From: Nocardia macrotermitis
GTDB taxonomy: Bacteria > Actinomycetota > Actinomycetes > Mycobacteriales > Mycobacteriaceae
Assembly: GCF_009604405.1 (NCBI RefSeq)
Contig: NZ_WEGK01000025.1
Location: forward strand, 34,729 to 98,728
DNA: 64,000 bases
Direction of reading: 5' to 3'
A model generated the notes under the pieces. It had not been told where the DNA came from and searched no databases. It was given only the letters and a program-made list of their open reading frames with translations. This document shows, piece by piece, positions 25,236-35,600 of this stretch; position 1 is the stretch's first letter, and every line of letters begins with the position of its first letter. The position numbers and the translations under genes are program-made.

Positions 25236-26807
25236 CTACGCCGAATAGTCCTTGCGCAGATCGACCTTCACGACCTTGCCGCTGGCGTTGCGGGGCAGTT
25301 CGGGGACGATGATCAGATCCTTGGGGTGCTTGTAGCGGGCCAGGTTCTCGTTCAGGAACGGGCCGAGTTCCTCGAGGGTGAGGGTGTCGTCCGGATTCAG
25401 CAGGGCGACAACGGCAACCGGCACCTCGCCCCACTTCTCGTGCGGACGTCCGACCACGGCGGCCTCGTGGATCTTGGGATGCGCGAACAGGACGTTCTCC
25501 ACCTCGGCGCAGTAGATGTTCTCACCGCCGGAGATGATCATGTCCTTTTTGCGGTCCACCACGTAGACGAAGCCCTCCTCGTCCCGGCGGACCAGGTCGC
25601 CGGAGTGGAACCAGCCGCCCGCGAACGCCTCCGCGGTGGCCTCGGGCTTGTTCCAGTAGCCCTGCATGAGAGTCGGTCCGCGATAGACGATCTCGCCGAT
25701 CTCGCCGGGGGCGACGTCGTTCATCTCGTCGTCCACGACGCGGGCCTGGATGGTCGGGATCGGCTGGCCGACCGAACCCAGTTTGCGGATCGCGTCGTCA
25801 CCCTCGAGCACGCAGGTGATCGGCGACATCTCGGTCTGGCCGAACACCGCGACGTTGCGCGCGTTCGGGAAGCAGTCGTCCATCGCGCGCAGCACGGTGT
25901 CCGAGGCGGGCGCGGCGCCCCAGCACAGCATGCGCAGCGCCAGCTTGCGGGTCTTGACCGTCGGCTCCTCGCAGATCATCTGCCACTGCACCGGCACGCA
26001 GAACGCCGCGGTGGCCTGCTCCTGCTCGACCGCGTCCAGCCATTCGGTGGCGTTGAACGCGCCGAGCGGATGCAGCACGGTGGTGCCGCCGAGCATGAAA
26101 TACGGTGTGAGACTGCCGAGTCCGGCGATGTGGAACAGCGGCGAGGTGCAGAAGCCGATCGAGCCCGCGTCCAATTCCATTGCGCGGATACAAGTCAGGG
26201 CCTGGGCGTTCATGTTCTCGTAGGACAGCACCGCGCCCTTGGGGCTGCCGGTGGTGCCCGAGGTGTACATGATCAGCGCCGGGGTGTCCTCCGGAATGTC
26301 CAGCGGCACATGGGGTTCGCCCTCCTCGACGAGCAGCTCGTCGTAGCCGAGCACGCCCTCGCCGCTCTGCCCGCCGATCACGACGCAGGTCTCCAGCGCG
26401 GGCGCCTGCCCCATCACGCCGGTGGCCAGCGGGACCAGCATGGTGTCGGTGACGATGGCCTTGGCGCCGGAATCGGCCACGATGTAGGCGACCTCGGGCG
26501 GGGTCAGCCGGAAGTTCACCGGCACCGCGATCGCGCCGAGCGCGTTGATGCCGAAGACGGCCTCGATGTACTCGGTGTAGTTCAACGCCAGCAGCAGCAC
26601 CCGATCGCCGAACCCGACGCCGCGGCGGGACAGCGCGTCGGCGAAGCGCAGCGACCGCTCGTGGAACTGCCGCCACGTGGTGTCGTGCCCCTTGAACCGG
26701 AACGCGACCTGGTCGGGGCGCATCACCGCATGCGTGGCGACCTGATTGTTCCAGTGGTTGCGGCGCGATCGGATCGGCTCGGCGAGCGACTGGGCACCGG
26801 TGGTCAT
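25236..26807 (-). CDS. Fatty acyl-CoA ligase (FadD family)
   Basis: A 523-residue ANL-superfamily ligase. The AMP-binding motif reads MYTSGTTGSPKGA (about residue 170), later motifs are FGQTEMSP, GWFHSGDLVRRDEEGF and DRKKDMIISGGENIY, and the C-terminal Lys in PRNASGKVVK completes the adenylation site. It converts a fatty acid to acyl-CoA in the cytosol. The best resemblance I can recall is FadD5-type ligases, but no mce operon follows here. ATG 26807 has AGGGAG seven bases upstream. Confidence 0.88.
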   Translation of the reverse strand: MTTGAQSLAEPIRSRRNHWNNQVATHAVMRPDQVAFRFKGHDTTWRQFHERSLRFADALSRRGVGFGDRVLLLALNYTEYIEAVFGINALGAIAVPVNFRLTPPEVAYIVADSGAKAIVTDTMLVPLATGVMGQAPALETCVVIGGQSGEGVLGYDELLVEEGEPHVPLDIPEDTPALIMYTSGTTGSPKGAVLSYENMNAQALTCIRAMELDAGSIGFCTSPLFHIAGLGSLTPYFMLGGTTVLHPLGAFNATEWLDAVEQEQATAAFCVPVQWQMICEEPTVKTRKLALRMLCWGAAPASDTVLRAMDDCFPNARNVAVFGQTEMSPITCVLEGDDAIRKLGSVGQPIPTIQARVVDDEMNDVAPGEIGEIVYRGPTLMQGYWNKPEATAEAFAGGWFHSGDLVRRDEEGFVYVVDRKKDMIISGGENIYCAEVENVLFAHPKIHEAAVVGRPHEKWGEVPVAVVALLNPDDTLTLEELGPFLNENLARYKHPKDLIIVPELPRNASGKVVKVDLRKDYSA

Positions 26808-26882
26808 GCACGAACTCCCTTCGGAACCGCCGCACGCTCGCGCACCGGCTGCCCCGATGGCGTCCACGGCTGAACAACTGTG

Positions 26883-26912
26883 AGAATACCAGCTAACTTT
26901 TTGCCGTGACAA
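26883..26912 (-). promoter_or_regulatory. Promoter of the fadD gene
   Basis: On the minus strand TTGTCA (26912-26907) and TATTCT (26888-26883) are separated by 18 bases, about 75 bases before the fadD start codon. The whole 26880-27060 stretch is AT-rich for this genome and lies between divergent genes, as expected of a double promoter region. Confidence 0.6.
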
Positions 26913-27209
26913 GGATTACAAAGAGGATCCTAAATCGGTCAGGTCGGTGCAGAACACAGCAGCTCAGATCATTTATTTACATCTGTCAGAAACCTCCGGA
27001 ATTTCTCCGGCACCCTGAGAGCGCGAGTTAACCGCGCAAACTTACGCTTACATCAAGGGTTGTCCCAGCCCGCTCGGGCATGCCACTATCGACGCATTCG
27101 GGCAGGGAGCCGCGGACGGCGCGAGCACCAGATCCGACGGCGGCGATCCCTGGAAAACTCCGCAGCGTCACCGGGGTCGTCGCCGATCGACTCGAGCAGG
27201 AGGACATCG

Positions 27210-28181
27210 ATGTTGCGCACCAGGTTCACCGAGCGATTCGGCGTGGAACATCCGATCGTGCAGGGCGGGATGATGTGGGTCGGCCGGGCCGAACTCGTCG
27301 CCGCGGTGGCCAACGCCGGTGGTCTCGGCTTCATCACCGCACTCACCCAGCCCACCCCGGACGATCTGCGCCGCGAGATCGAGCGCACCCGCGAGCTGAC
27401 CGACAAGCCGTTCGGCGTGAACGTCACCATCCTGCCCTCGATCAACCCGCCGCCGTACGAGGAGTACATGAAGGCGATCATCGAGTCGGGCGTGAAGATC
27501 GTCGAGACCGCGGGCAGCAACCCCGAACCGTTCCTGCCCTACTACAAGGACGCCGGAATCAAGGTGCTGCACAAGTGCACCAGCGTGCGGCACGCGCTCA
27601 AGGCCGAGCGGATCGGCGTGGACGGCGTGTCCATCGACGGTTTCGAATGCGCCGGACACCCGGGTGAGGACGATGTGCCCGGTCTGGTGCTGATCCCCGC
27701 GGCCGCCAAGGCGCTGGAGATCCCGATCATCGCCTCCGGCGGCATCGGCGACGCGCGCGGACTGGTCGCGGCGCTGGCGCTGGGCGCGGACGGGGTGAAC
27801 ATGGGCACCCGCTTCATGTGCACCCAGGAGTCGCCGGTGCATCAGAAGGTCAAGGAGCAGATCGTCGCGCAGGGCGAGCGCGACACCCAGCTCATCTTCC
27901 GCACCATGAACAACACCGCCCGCGTCGCGGACAACGAGATCAGCCGCAAGGTCGTCGAGATCGAGAAGGCCGGCGGCGTCTTCGAGGACGTGCGGGACCT
28001 GGTCGCCGGTGCGCGCGGACGCCGGGTATTCGAGGACGGCGATCTGAACGCGGGCATCTGGACCGCCGGACAGGTCCAGGGCCTCATCGATGACATCCCC
28101 ACCTGCGACGAGCTGATCTCGCGCATGGTGAGCGAGGCGGAGGGCCTGATCACCGATCGACTGGCGTCGTTCGTGCGCTGA
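27210..28181 (+). CDS. Nitronate monooxygenase
   Basis: A 323-residue FMN-dependent enzyme of the nitronate monooxygenase / 2-nitropropane dioxygenase family. Signature segments are PIVQGGMMWVG at the N-terminus, DGFECAGHPGEDD with the catalytic-site His region, and IIASGGIGDARGLVAALALGADGVNMGTRF for FMN phosphate binding. These enzymes oxidise toxic propionate-3-nitronate and related compounds. ATG 27210 follows AGGAGG by five bases. A stem-loop terminator is downstream; the gene is divergent from fadD. Confidence 0.9.
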   Translation: MLRTRFTERFGVEHPIVQGGMMWVGRAELVAAVANAGGLGFITALTQPTPDDLRREIERTRELTDKPFGVNVTILPSINPPPYEEYMKAIIESGVKIVETAGSNPEPFLPYYKDAGIKVLHKCTSVRHALKAERIGVDGVSIDGFECAGHPGEDDVPGLVLIPAAAKALEIPIIASGGIGDARGLVAALALGADGVNMGTRFMCTQESPVHQKVKEQIVAQGERDTQLIFRTMNNTARVADNEISRKVVEIEKAGGVFEDVRDLVAGARGRRVFEDGDLNAGIWTAGQVQGLIDDIPTCDELISRMVSEAEGLITDRLASFVR

Positions 28182-28191
28182 GACCGTCCGC

Positions 28192-28232
28192 GGTGCGGCC
28201 GGCCGAGGGGTAGGTCCCCGGTCGGCCGCACC
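28192..28232 (+). terminator. Terminator of the nitronate monooxygenase gene
   Basis: A GC-rich imperfect stem (28192-28210 against 28216-28232, with two bulged bases) starts ten bases after the stop codon. Confidence 0.65.
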
Positions 28233-28274
28233 CATGTCCGGGGTGAATATGCCTGTGGCTCAGGCGCGTTCGGA

Positions 28275-29288
28275 TCAGGCGCGTTCGGCGACCGCGTTGA
28301 AGTCGTGGCTGGCGATGATCTCGATCCCCGGCGGTACGGCGTGCAGGCGCTGGACGGTTTCGAAGGCGCGGTCCCGGTCGGCGTCGGCGAGTTGTCCGGG
28401 CATGGGGGCCTTCTCGCGAATCAGCTTGATCTGCAAGGTGTTCCACACCGCGTCACCGGCCAGCAGCACGTGCGTGCCGTCGTTCACGGCCAGCAGCACG
28501 CCGATGCTGCCCGGGGTGTGCCCGGCCAGATCCAGCAGCACCACCGAACCGTCGCCGAACAGATCGTGACTGGCCGGGAAGGTCAGCACCGGCGGGCCCT
28601 CCAGGTGCAGCGGCTGCACCGCGCGGTCGCGCAGCGGGCCGCGCACCACGCCGTAGGGGGCGGTGCCGCCCGTCATCGCCCACTCGTATTCCACTGCCGG
28701 AACACGCAATTCGACCGATTCGGGAAGTTCCAGCAAACCGGACACGTGATCCCAGTGCAGATGGGTCGCGATGGTGAAGTCGATGTCCGAACCGGACAGA
28801 TTCCGCCCGGCCAGCGCGTCCTCGAGTCCCAGCACCGGTTTACCCGGGGCAACGAACATTCCCATCGGGAAAGGCAATCCGGGCACCACCCGCTTGTGCA
28901 CGTCCGCGCACATCGCCGGGTCGATCACGAACCGGGCGCGGGGATGTTCGACCAGGAACGCGCCCATGCCCATGGGGAGCGTGCCGAGGCTGCGCACGCC
29001 CTCGGCGACCAGCGCGGTCGGCGCGGAGGTGCGCGCCTGCAACAGCGCGGTGAGGCGAACCAGGTTGCGCGGGTGCGGGATTCGGGCGGGTTCGAGGCCG
29101 GCCAGGAACACCGGATCGGGACGCCGGGGACGCAGCAGACGTCGCGGGGTCGCCACGAGAGCCGCGCAGCACTGCGCGAGGGTGCCCAACGTGCCGGGTC
29201 TGCCGTCGGAGAAATCGGTCACATCACCACCTTTGCCGAACGTGCCGGATCCGGCGAAAACCGGCTCGGAGCTCGTGTGCTCAGTCAC
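28275..29288 (-). CDS. Metallo-beta-lactamase-fold hydrolase
   Basis: A 337-residue MBL-fold protein. The zinc motif is THLHWDHVSGL, with later ligands in AGHTPGSIGV, LAGDAVW and ASHDFNA. An N-terminal extension of about 80 residues precedes the fold. Members hydrolyse esters, thioesters or lactones. It is divergent from the ACP-PKS-FAAL operon by about 120 bases, so it may hydrolyse a PKS-bound or related ester, but this is inference. GTG 29288 is taken as start; GTG at V24 (29219) is possible. Confidence 0.83.
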   Translation of the reverse strand: MTEHTSSEPVFAGSGTFGKGGDVTDFSDGRPGTLGTLAQCCAALVATPRRLLRPRRPDPVFLAGLEPARIPHPRNLVRLTALLQARTSAPTALVAEGVRSLGTLPMGMGAFLVEHPRARFVIDPAMCADVHKRVVPGLPFPMGMFVAPGKPVLGLEDALAGRNLSGSDIDFTIATHLHWDHVSGLLELPESVELRVPAVEYEWAMTGGTAPYGVVRGPLRDRAVQPLHLEGPPVLTFPASHDLFGDGSVVLLDLAGHTPGSIGVLLAVNDGTHVLLAGDAVWNTLQIKLIREKAPMPGQLADADRDRAFETVQRLHAVPPGIEIIASHDFNAVAERA

Positions 29289-29410
29289 AGCGACACCGTA
29301 GCGATCCTGGTGCGCACAGCAAAGCCCTTCTCCGCGCGCCGACTGCCCGGCATAATCGTTCGAGGTACCTGACGGCCGGCGGACACCGCCGAATGCGGGG
29401 AGGAGAAGCC

Positions 29411-29668
29411 GTGCGGCAGCGTTCTTCGGTCGAAGGCCGGTGGTCGGATCCGACCTCGGCGGCAGTGACGGCCATCGCGGAACTACTCGGCGTCCCCGCG
29501 GACCAGGTGTCGGTCACTAGCCCGTTCAACGATCTGGGGCTCTCGTCGGTGCAGTTGGCGCGGCTCACGGCCGTGCTGGAGGACGCACTGGGCGTGTCGA
29601 TCTCGCTCACCGATCTGTTCGACCATCCCGATATCGAGCGACTCGTCGAACACACAGCGACCCGATGA
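29411..29668 (+). CDS. Stand-alone acyl carrier protein
   Basis: An 85-residue ACP with NDLGLSSVQLARL, the second Ser being the 4'-phosphopantetheine site, and DLFDHPDIERLV in helix III, a pattern typical of PKS-type carrier domains. GTG 29411 has GGAGGAG ten bases upstream; the ATG further upstream lies in the ribosome site and is not used. The stop overlaps the PKS start by four bases (ATGA). It could accept the acyl chain from the ligase two genes downstream or act as the extender carrier. Confidence 0.88.
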   Translation: MRQRSSVEGRWSDPTSAAVTAIAELLGVPADQVSVTSPFNDLGLSSVQLARLTAVLEDALGVSISLTDLFDHPDIERLVEHTATR

Positions 29669-32600
29669 CGGCCGACTCCGGCGGCACCCCACCCCCCGCA
29701 CCCGTTCCGGGACAGCGGGATTCGACGACCACTGTGGAATCCGCGGCCGTGCCCCCGGTCGCGATCATCGGCATCGGCGCGCGCGTGCCCGGCGCGCACG
29801 GCGTCGACGAGTTCTGGCGGCTGCTGCGCGAGGGCCGGGACGGGACCGGCGCACCGCCGCGCGACCGTGCCGGGGCGCGGCACGGCGGGTACCTGGACGG
29901 GCTGGACGCGTTCGACAACGACTGGTTCGCGATCTCCGAACGTGAAGCGGCCGTGCTGGATCCGCAGCAGCGGCTCGCGTTGGAGGTTGCCGTCGAGGCC
30001 CTCGACGACGCCGGTGTCGGCTACCGGGTGCGCGGCTCGCACACCGCGGTGCTGTTCGGCGCGTGCGGCTACGACCACGGCTCGGTGGTGCTCGGCAGCG
30101 GCGGCCGGGACGCGCCGTACGCGGTCACCGGCTCGGCGCTGAGCATCATCGCCAACCGGCTGTCCTACGCCCTGGACCTGCACGGACCGAGTCTGGTGCT
30201 GGACAGCGCGTGCTCGTCCTCGCTGGCCGCGGTGGACCTGGCGCTGCGGCTGCTCGCCGACCGGACCGTCGACCTGGCGATCGTCGGCGGGGTGAATCTG
30301 ACTCTGCTGCAACACACCTCGGACTATATGGACCAGGCCGGATTCCTCGCGCCGGACGGTCGGTGCAAACCCTTCGACGCGGCCGCGGACGGCTACGCCC
30401 GCAGCGACGGCTGCACGGTGCTGATCCTGCAACGCACCGCCGACGCCCGCCGCGAAGGCAACCGGATCTACGCCGAGATCATCGGTGCCGCAGTCGGTTC
30501 CGACGGCCGCTCGAACGGCCTCTACGCCCCCAACGGCCTCGCCCAGCAGCAGGTCATCCGCCGGGCGTGGGCCCGCGCCGGCACCGCGCCCACCGCCGCC
30601 GGATACATCGAATGTCACGGCACCGGAACACCATTGGGCGATGCGGTGGAGGTCGGCGCGCTGGCCGCGGTGCTCGCCGAGGGCGACCGCACCCACCGAG
30701 TCTGGATCGGTTCGGTGAAATCGAACATCGGCCACCTCGAGGCCGCCGCCGGAGTAACCGGCGTCGCCAAGGCCGCCCTGCACATCGCCCACGCCACCAT
30801 CGCCCCCAACCTGCACTTCCACACCGAGAACCCCTTGCTCGACCTCGCCTCCCGCGGCCTGGCCGTCCCCACCGAACCGATCGGCTGGGCAGCGGAATCC
30901 GCATCGAGCAGATACGCCGGAGTAAGCTCCTTCGGCTTCGGCGGCACGAACGCACACGTGGTACTACGCGGCGTGGATACCGTTGCCCCCCAACGCAACA
31001 CCGATCCCCCCATCCTGCTGACGATCACCGGCCGAGACGAAGCCGACATCCGCCAACAGGCCACCCGCTGGGCCGAAGCCCTCAACCGAAACCCCGCCTC
31101 CCTCCCCGAATTCGCCGCCGCCACAACACGATCCCTCCCCGAACAAATCCGAGCCGCCATCGTCGCCCGAAACCGCACCGACGCAATCGCACAATTGCTG
31201 GAACTCGCCGAGACACCCCCACCCGCGAATCCCACACCAACACCACCCGCCGACACCCTCCGGCCAGAGGGCACTGACTTCGGGCCAATCCCCGCGAAAC
31301 CCGTTCGGGCAGCACACCCGCCAGGCCAGCACACCAACTCCACATCCGGCGCGACCCCCGCACAAAACACCCGAGCCGCACGTGCCGCATCGCCCGAGGA
31401 CAGCTCCACAACCATGCTGGACACGACACGTGGCCGCACTTCGGCCACGGAGACCCCAGTCGACTCCGCGACCACCCCCGTCCCGACCGGTACGAATCGC
31501 ACTGTCGCGATATCCGTGGAAAGTGCTGCGGCTGCGGCGGATTCCGCGATCACATCCGGAAGCGCGCCCACCCCGACCAGAGCGGGCGACGGCGACGCGA
31601 CATCCAGGAACGAAGCCGCAGCTACAACCGACACCGCGATCACACCCGCGTATTCAGTCGGTCCGACCGGAATCGCGGGCACAGGGAACGAGACCACGGC
31701 AGCGACCGCCAAGTTCGCCATCACGCCCACGACTGCAGCCGGGCCGAACGGCACGGACACGACGGCCGACAGCGCGGCTGATTCCGCAGTCACATCCACT
31801 GATGCCACCGTCTCGACCGGTGTGGACGGCAACGACGCGCCGAACAACAGAGACACTGCGACTACCACCGACTCCGCGATCACATCCGCCGGTGTGGCGG
31901 TTCCGACCAGTGCGAACGGAATCGACGAGACGTCCGAGCAGGGAGTCGCGGCTCCGGCAGATCCCGCGGTCACATCCGGAAGCGCGTCCACCCCGACCAG
32001 AGCGGGCGACGGCGACGCGACATCCAGGAACGAGACCGCAGCCGACTCCGCGATCACACCCGCACATTCGGCCGGTTCAACCGGAATCGCGGGCACGGGG
32101 AACGAGACCACGGCAGCGACCGCCGACTTCGTCATCACGTCCACGAACGCGGCTGGGCCGAACGGCGCGGACGCGATGGCCGACGGCGCGGCTGCGGCAA
32201 GTTCCACGATCGCATCGGCGAGTGCGGCCGGGCCGAATAGAACCACGGACACCGGGAAGCGGACGGGGGCAACGGACGCCGACTCCACGATCACTTCTGG
32301 GAGTGTGGCTGGGCCGACCAGTACGAATGGGACCGGTGTTACGTCCGGGGAGGGGGCTACGGTCGGCTCCGCGATCGTGTCGGCGAATGCGGCCGGGCCA
32401 AGTGGAGCTGCGGACACCGGGGAAGGTGGCGGGAAGCGGTCGCAGTCGGCGGCATTTAGTCGCAATACGTTGGGACACAACGTGAGTGGAGACTTGGCCG
32501 GGGCTGTGTTGCCGCGGAGTGCGCGGGTTCATGGGCCGGTTGGGGGGCGGCGGCGTGGGCGAGTCTTGTTGGTGTTCTCGGGGCAGGGTGGGCAGCACGA

Positions 32601-35600
32601 GCGGATGGGGCGGGGGTTGGCGGCGCGGTATCCGGTGTTCGCGCGGGCGTTGGCGGAGGCCACCGATGCGGTGAGTGCGGCGGGCGGGCCTCGGGTGTGG
32701 ACGCCGCGGCACGGGTTCGGGCACAGTCTCGAGACGACCGATATGGTGCAGCCCGCGCTGTTCGTGTTCCAGATCGCGCTGGCGGAACTGTTGGCGCACT
32801 GGGGAATTCGGGCCGATGCGGTGATCGGGCACAGTCTCGGCGAGATCGCGGCGGCCGTGGTGAGCGGTGCGCTCTCGCTGGGCGACGGTGCGCGAATCGC
32901 GGTGGCGCGCAGTGCGATTCTGGCGCATCTGGACGGGCGCGGGGCGATGGCGATGCTGGAGGCCACGCCCGAGGAGGCCGGGCGGCTGGTGGAGCCGGTG
33001 CGCGCGCATGTCGCGGTGGCGGCGGTGAACGGGCCGCGATCGGTGGTGGTGTCCGGGACGCCACGCTATGTGGACACGCTGATCCGCCGGGCCACCCGGC
33101 GCAGCTTCTACGCGCGGCGGATCGCGGTGGATTTCGCCGCGCACAGCCCGCAGGTCCGCGAACCCGCCGCCGAACTGCTCGCCCGGCTCGACGGAATCAC
33201 CCCGCGCACACCGCGAATCCCGCTGTACTCCACCGCCCGCCGCGGCGCACGCATCACCTCCGCCGCCCTGGACGCGCGGTACTGGTCCGAAAATGCCGAG
33301 CACACAGTCGAACTCGCCACGGCTCTGGAATCCGCGGCGGCCGACGGCTGCACCACTGCGATCGAGATCTCACCGCATCCGATTCTGGCCCCGGCGATTC
33401 GGGAGTTCCCCGAGTTCCGCGAGGCCACCCACCCGATGGCCGATCGGGACGACGAATCCGCCGCCTTCCTGGACGGCATGGCCCACTGGTACCTCGAGGG
33501 CCGCCCCGCCGACTGGTCCGCGCTGGGCACGTTCACCGGACCGATACTCGAAAGACGTTGGCGGCATGCGATTTTCCCGCTGCTGACCGCCACCGGCCCC
33601 ACCCCCGCACCCGAGGACCTGCGCGATCACGTCGTGCGCGGCGTGCCGGTGGTCCCCGCGATGTACTGGCTGCGCCGCATGCTCCGAACCGCAGGAGAAC
33701 GAACCACCCGCCTGACGGATTTCACCGTCCGCGAGGCCACCGACCTCGCGGCCCTGCCCGACACCACCTGCCACGCCCGCGCCGACCAACTCACGGTAAC
33801 CGGTCCGATCCCGCTGGCCACCGCCCGAATCGCCGCCGAACCCACCCCCGCGGAACTCGTCGCCTGGATGCGCACCATCGACGCCCACCGCATCGCCCAA
33901 CCCGGTATGCGCCCCGTCGACCCCCGTGAGTTCTACGCGATGCTCCGCGCCCGCGGCCTCGAATACGGCCCCCGCTTCCGCACCCTGCGCGGCATAGTCG
34001 CCGAATCCTCCAGCGCCATCGGCCTTCTCGGCCACATCCCCCTCGACACCGCCGCCCTGGACGGCTGCCTCCAACTCATCGCCGCCGCCGCGGGCCCCCA
34101 CCTCCCCGCCGACGTCCTCCCCCTTCCCACCCACCTGGATTCGGCCTGGCTGACCCCCTCCTCCGACGTCCTACTCGCCCAGGCCCACGCCTTCCTCCGC
34201 TCCACCACCCCCACCGGCCTGCGCTGCGACATCCTCGCCACCGACCAACACGGCGCACCCGCCGCCGCCCTCCTGGGCATCCACATCCACTACACCCCCC
34301 TCCCCACCACCCCGAATACTTCCCACTCCCCCAGCCCCACAACCCATCCGAACGCCACACCGCGCCCCACCAACCACCCTCCCACCAACCGACCGGCCGC
34401 GGAAGATTCCCTGGTACCGGACACAGAGGCAGGCTGGAACAATCCGAACGCATCCCCGTATTCGGTTGGCACACAACACACCATCAGCCGCAATCCCACT
34501 CGACCCGATCAACCGCACACGAACGGCCCCACCGACGCGGACAGACGGACAGACAACTCCGGCAGCGTTGAAGGCACGTATTCCGATGGCGCAGAACATT
34601 ATCTGCACACCGCTGAGCAATCGAACACCACCGCAACACATCCGGGCGCAACGCCGCACACTATCGGCGAAGAACCCGATCAACCACATGCCGACGATCC
34701 CCTCGGCGCGGGCAGTCAAGCAGCTCGCCCCGGCGGACGTGAGACCACACTCTCTATCGGCGCGAACAACTATCGATGGCACACGGCCGAACACTTCTAC
34801 GGACCCGCAATACATCCGGACGCCGCACAACACACTATCGGCGGCAATCCCACACGGCCGGACCGCCGAACGCTCGCCCCCGAAGAAGCTGAGGGCACAT
34901 ATTCCGGTGGCGCAGCGGGCTACCAGTGGCATGGAGCCGAATACTTCCATGCCCCCACAACAGATCCGGACACCACACAACACACCATCGGCAGCAATCC
35001 CGCTCCGCCCGATCGACCGGATCTCCGGACAGTCGGCTACGACGGCGCGGAGGGCCCGTATTCCGGTGGCGCAGAATATTATCAATGGCCTGCCGCCGGG
35101 AACCTCGACGGGCGTGCAGTAAATCCGGACACCACACAACACACCATCGGCGGCGATTCCACTCGGCCCGATTCCCGGGCGGTCGGCTCCGACGGAGGCG
35201 AAGGCACGTATTCCGGTGGCGCAGACGGTTATCAATGGCCTGCTGCCGGAAACTTCGATGGGCGTGCAGTACATACGGATGCGGCACAACGTCCTGTTGG
35301 TTACGACCGGGGTCGGGCCGATGCGCAGGGTGGCGGAGGTGCGGGGTGGGAGTTCGGGGAGTACACGCATTCCGGTGTGCGGCAATGGGATCGGGCTGGG
35401 GTGGATGAGGGTGGGCATCGGGTTGTTGGGCGGGGTGAGTGGGATCGGGGGGTGTTGGGGGCGCATGGGTTGGGGGCGGTGTTGCGGCGGGAGGCTTGGG
35501 TTCGGGTGGGGGCGCCGGAGGTGGGGCGGGAGGCGCGGGTTCGGCGGGTGTTGGTGATCGGGGAGTCGCGGCTGGCGGTGGGGTTGGCGCGGGATGTGGA

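Noticed and set aside
22600..25434. 944-codon minus-strand frame over the flippase gene
   Set aside because: Antisense shadow rich in Arg, Gln, His and Pro with no recognisable motif.
24216..26873. 885-codon plus-strand frame across the flippase 3' end and the whole fadD gene
   Set aside because: It is antisense to fadD and out of frame with the flippase; composition is that of a GC-rich shadow with no domain.
30615..32480. 621-codon minus-strand frame in the PKS repeat
   Set aside because: It mirrors the repeat on the other strand (Val/Ala/Ser-rich), has no ribosome site, and would contradict the intact PKS frame.
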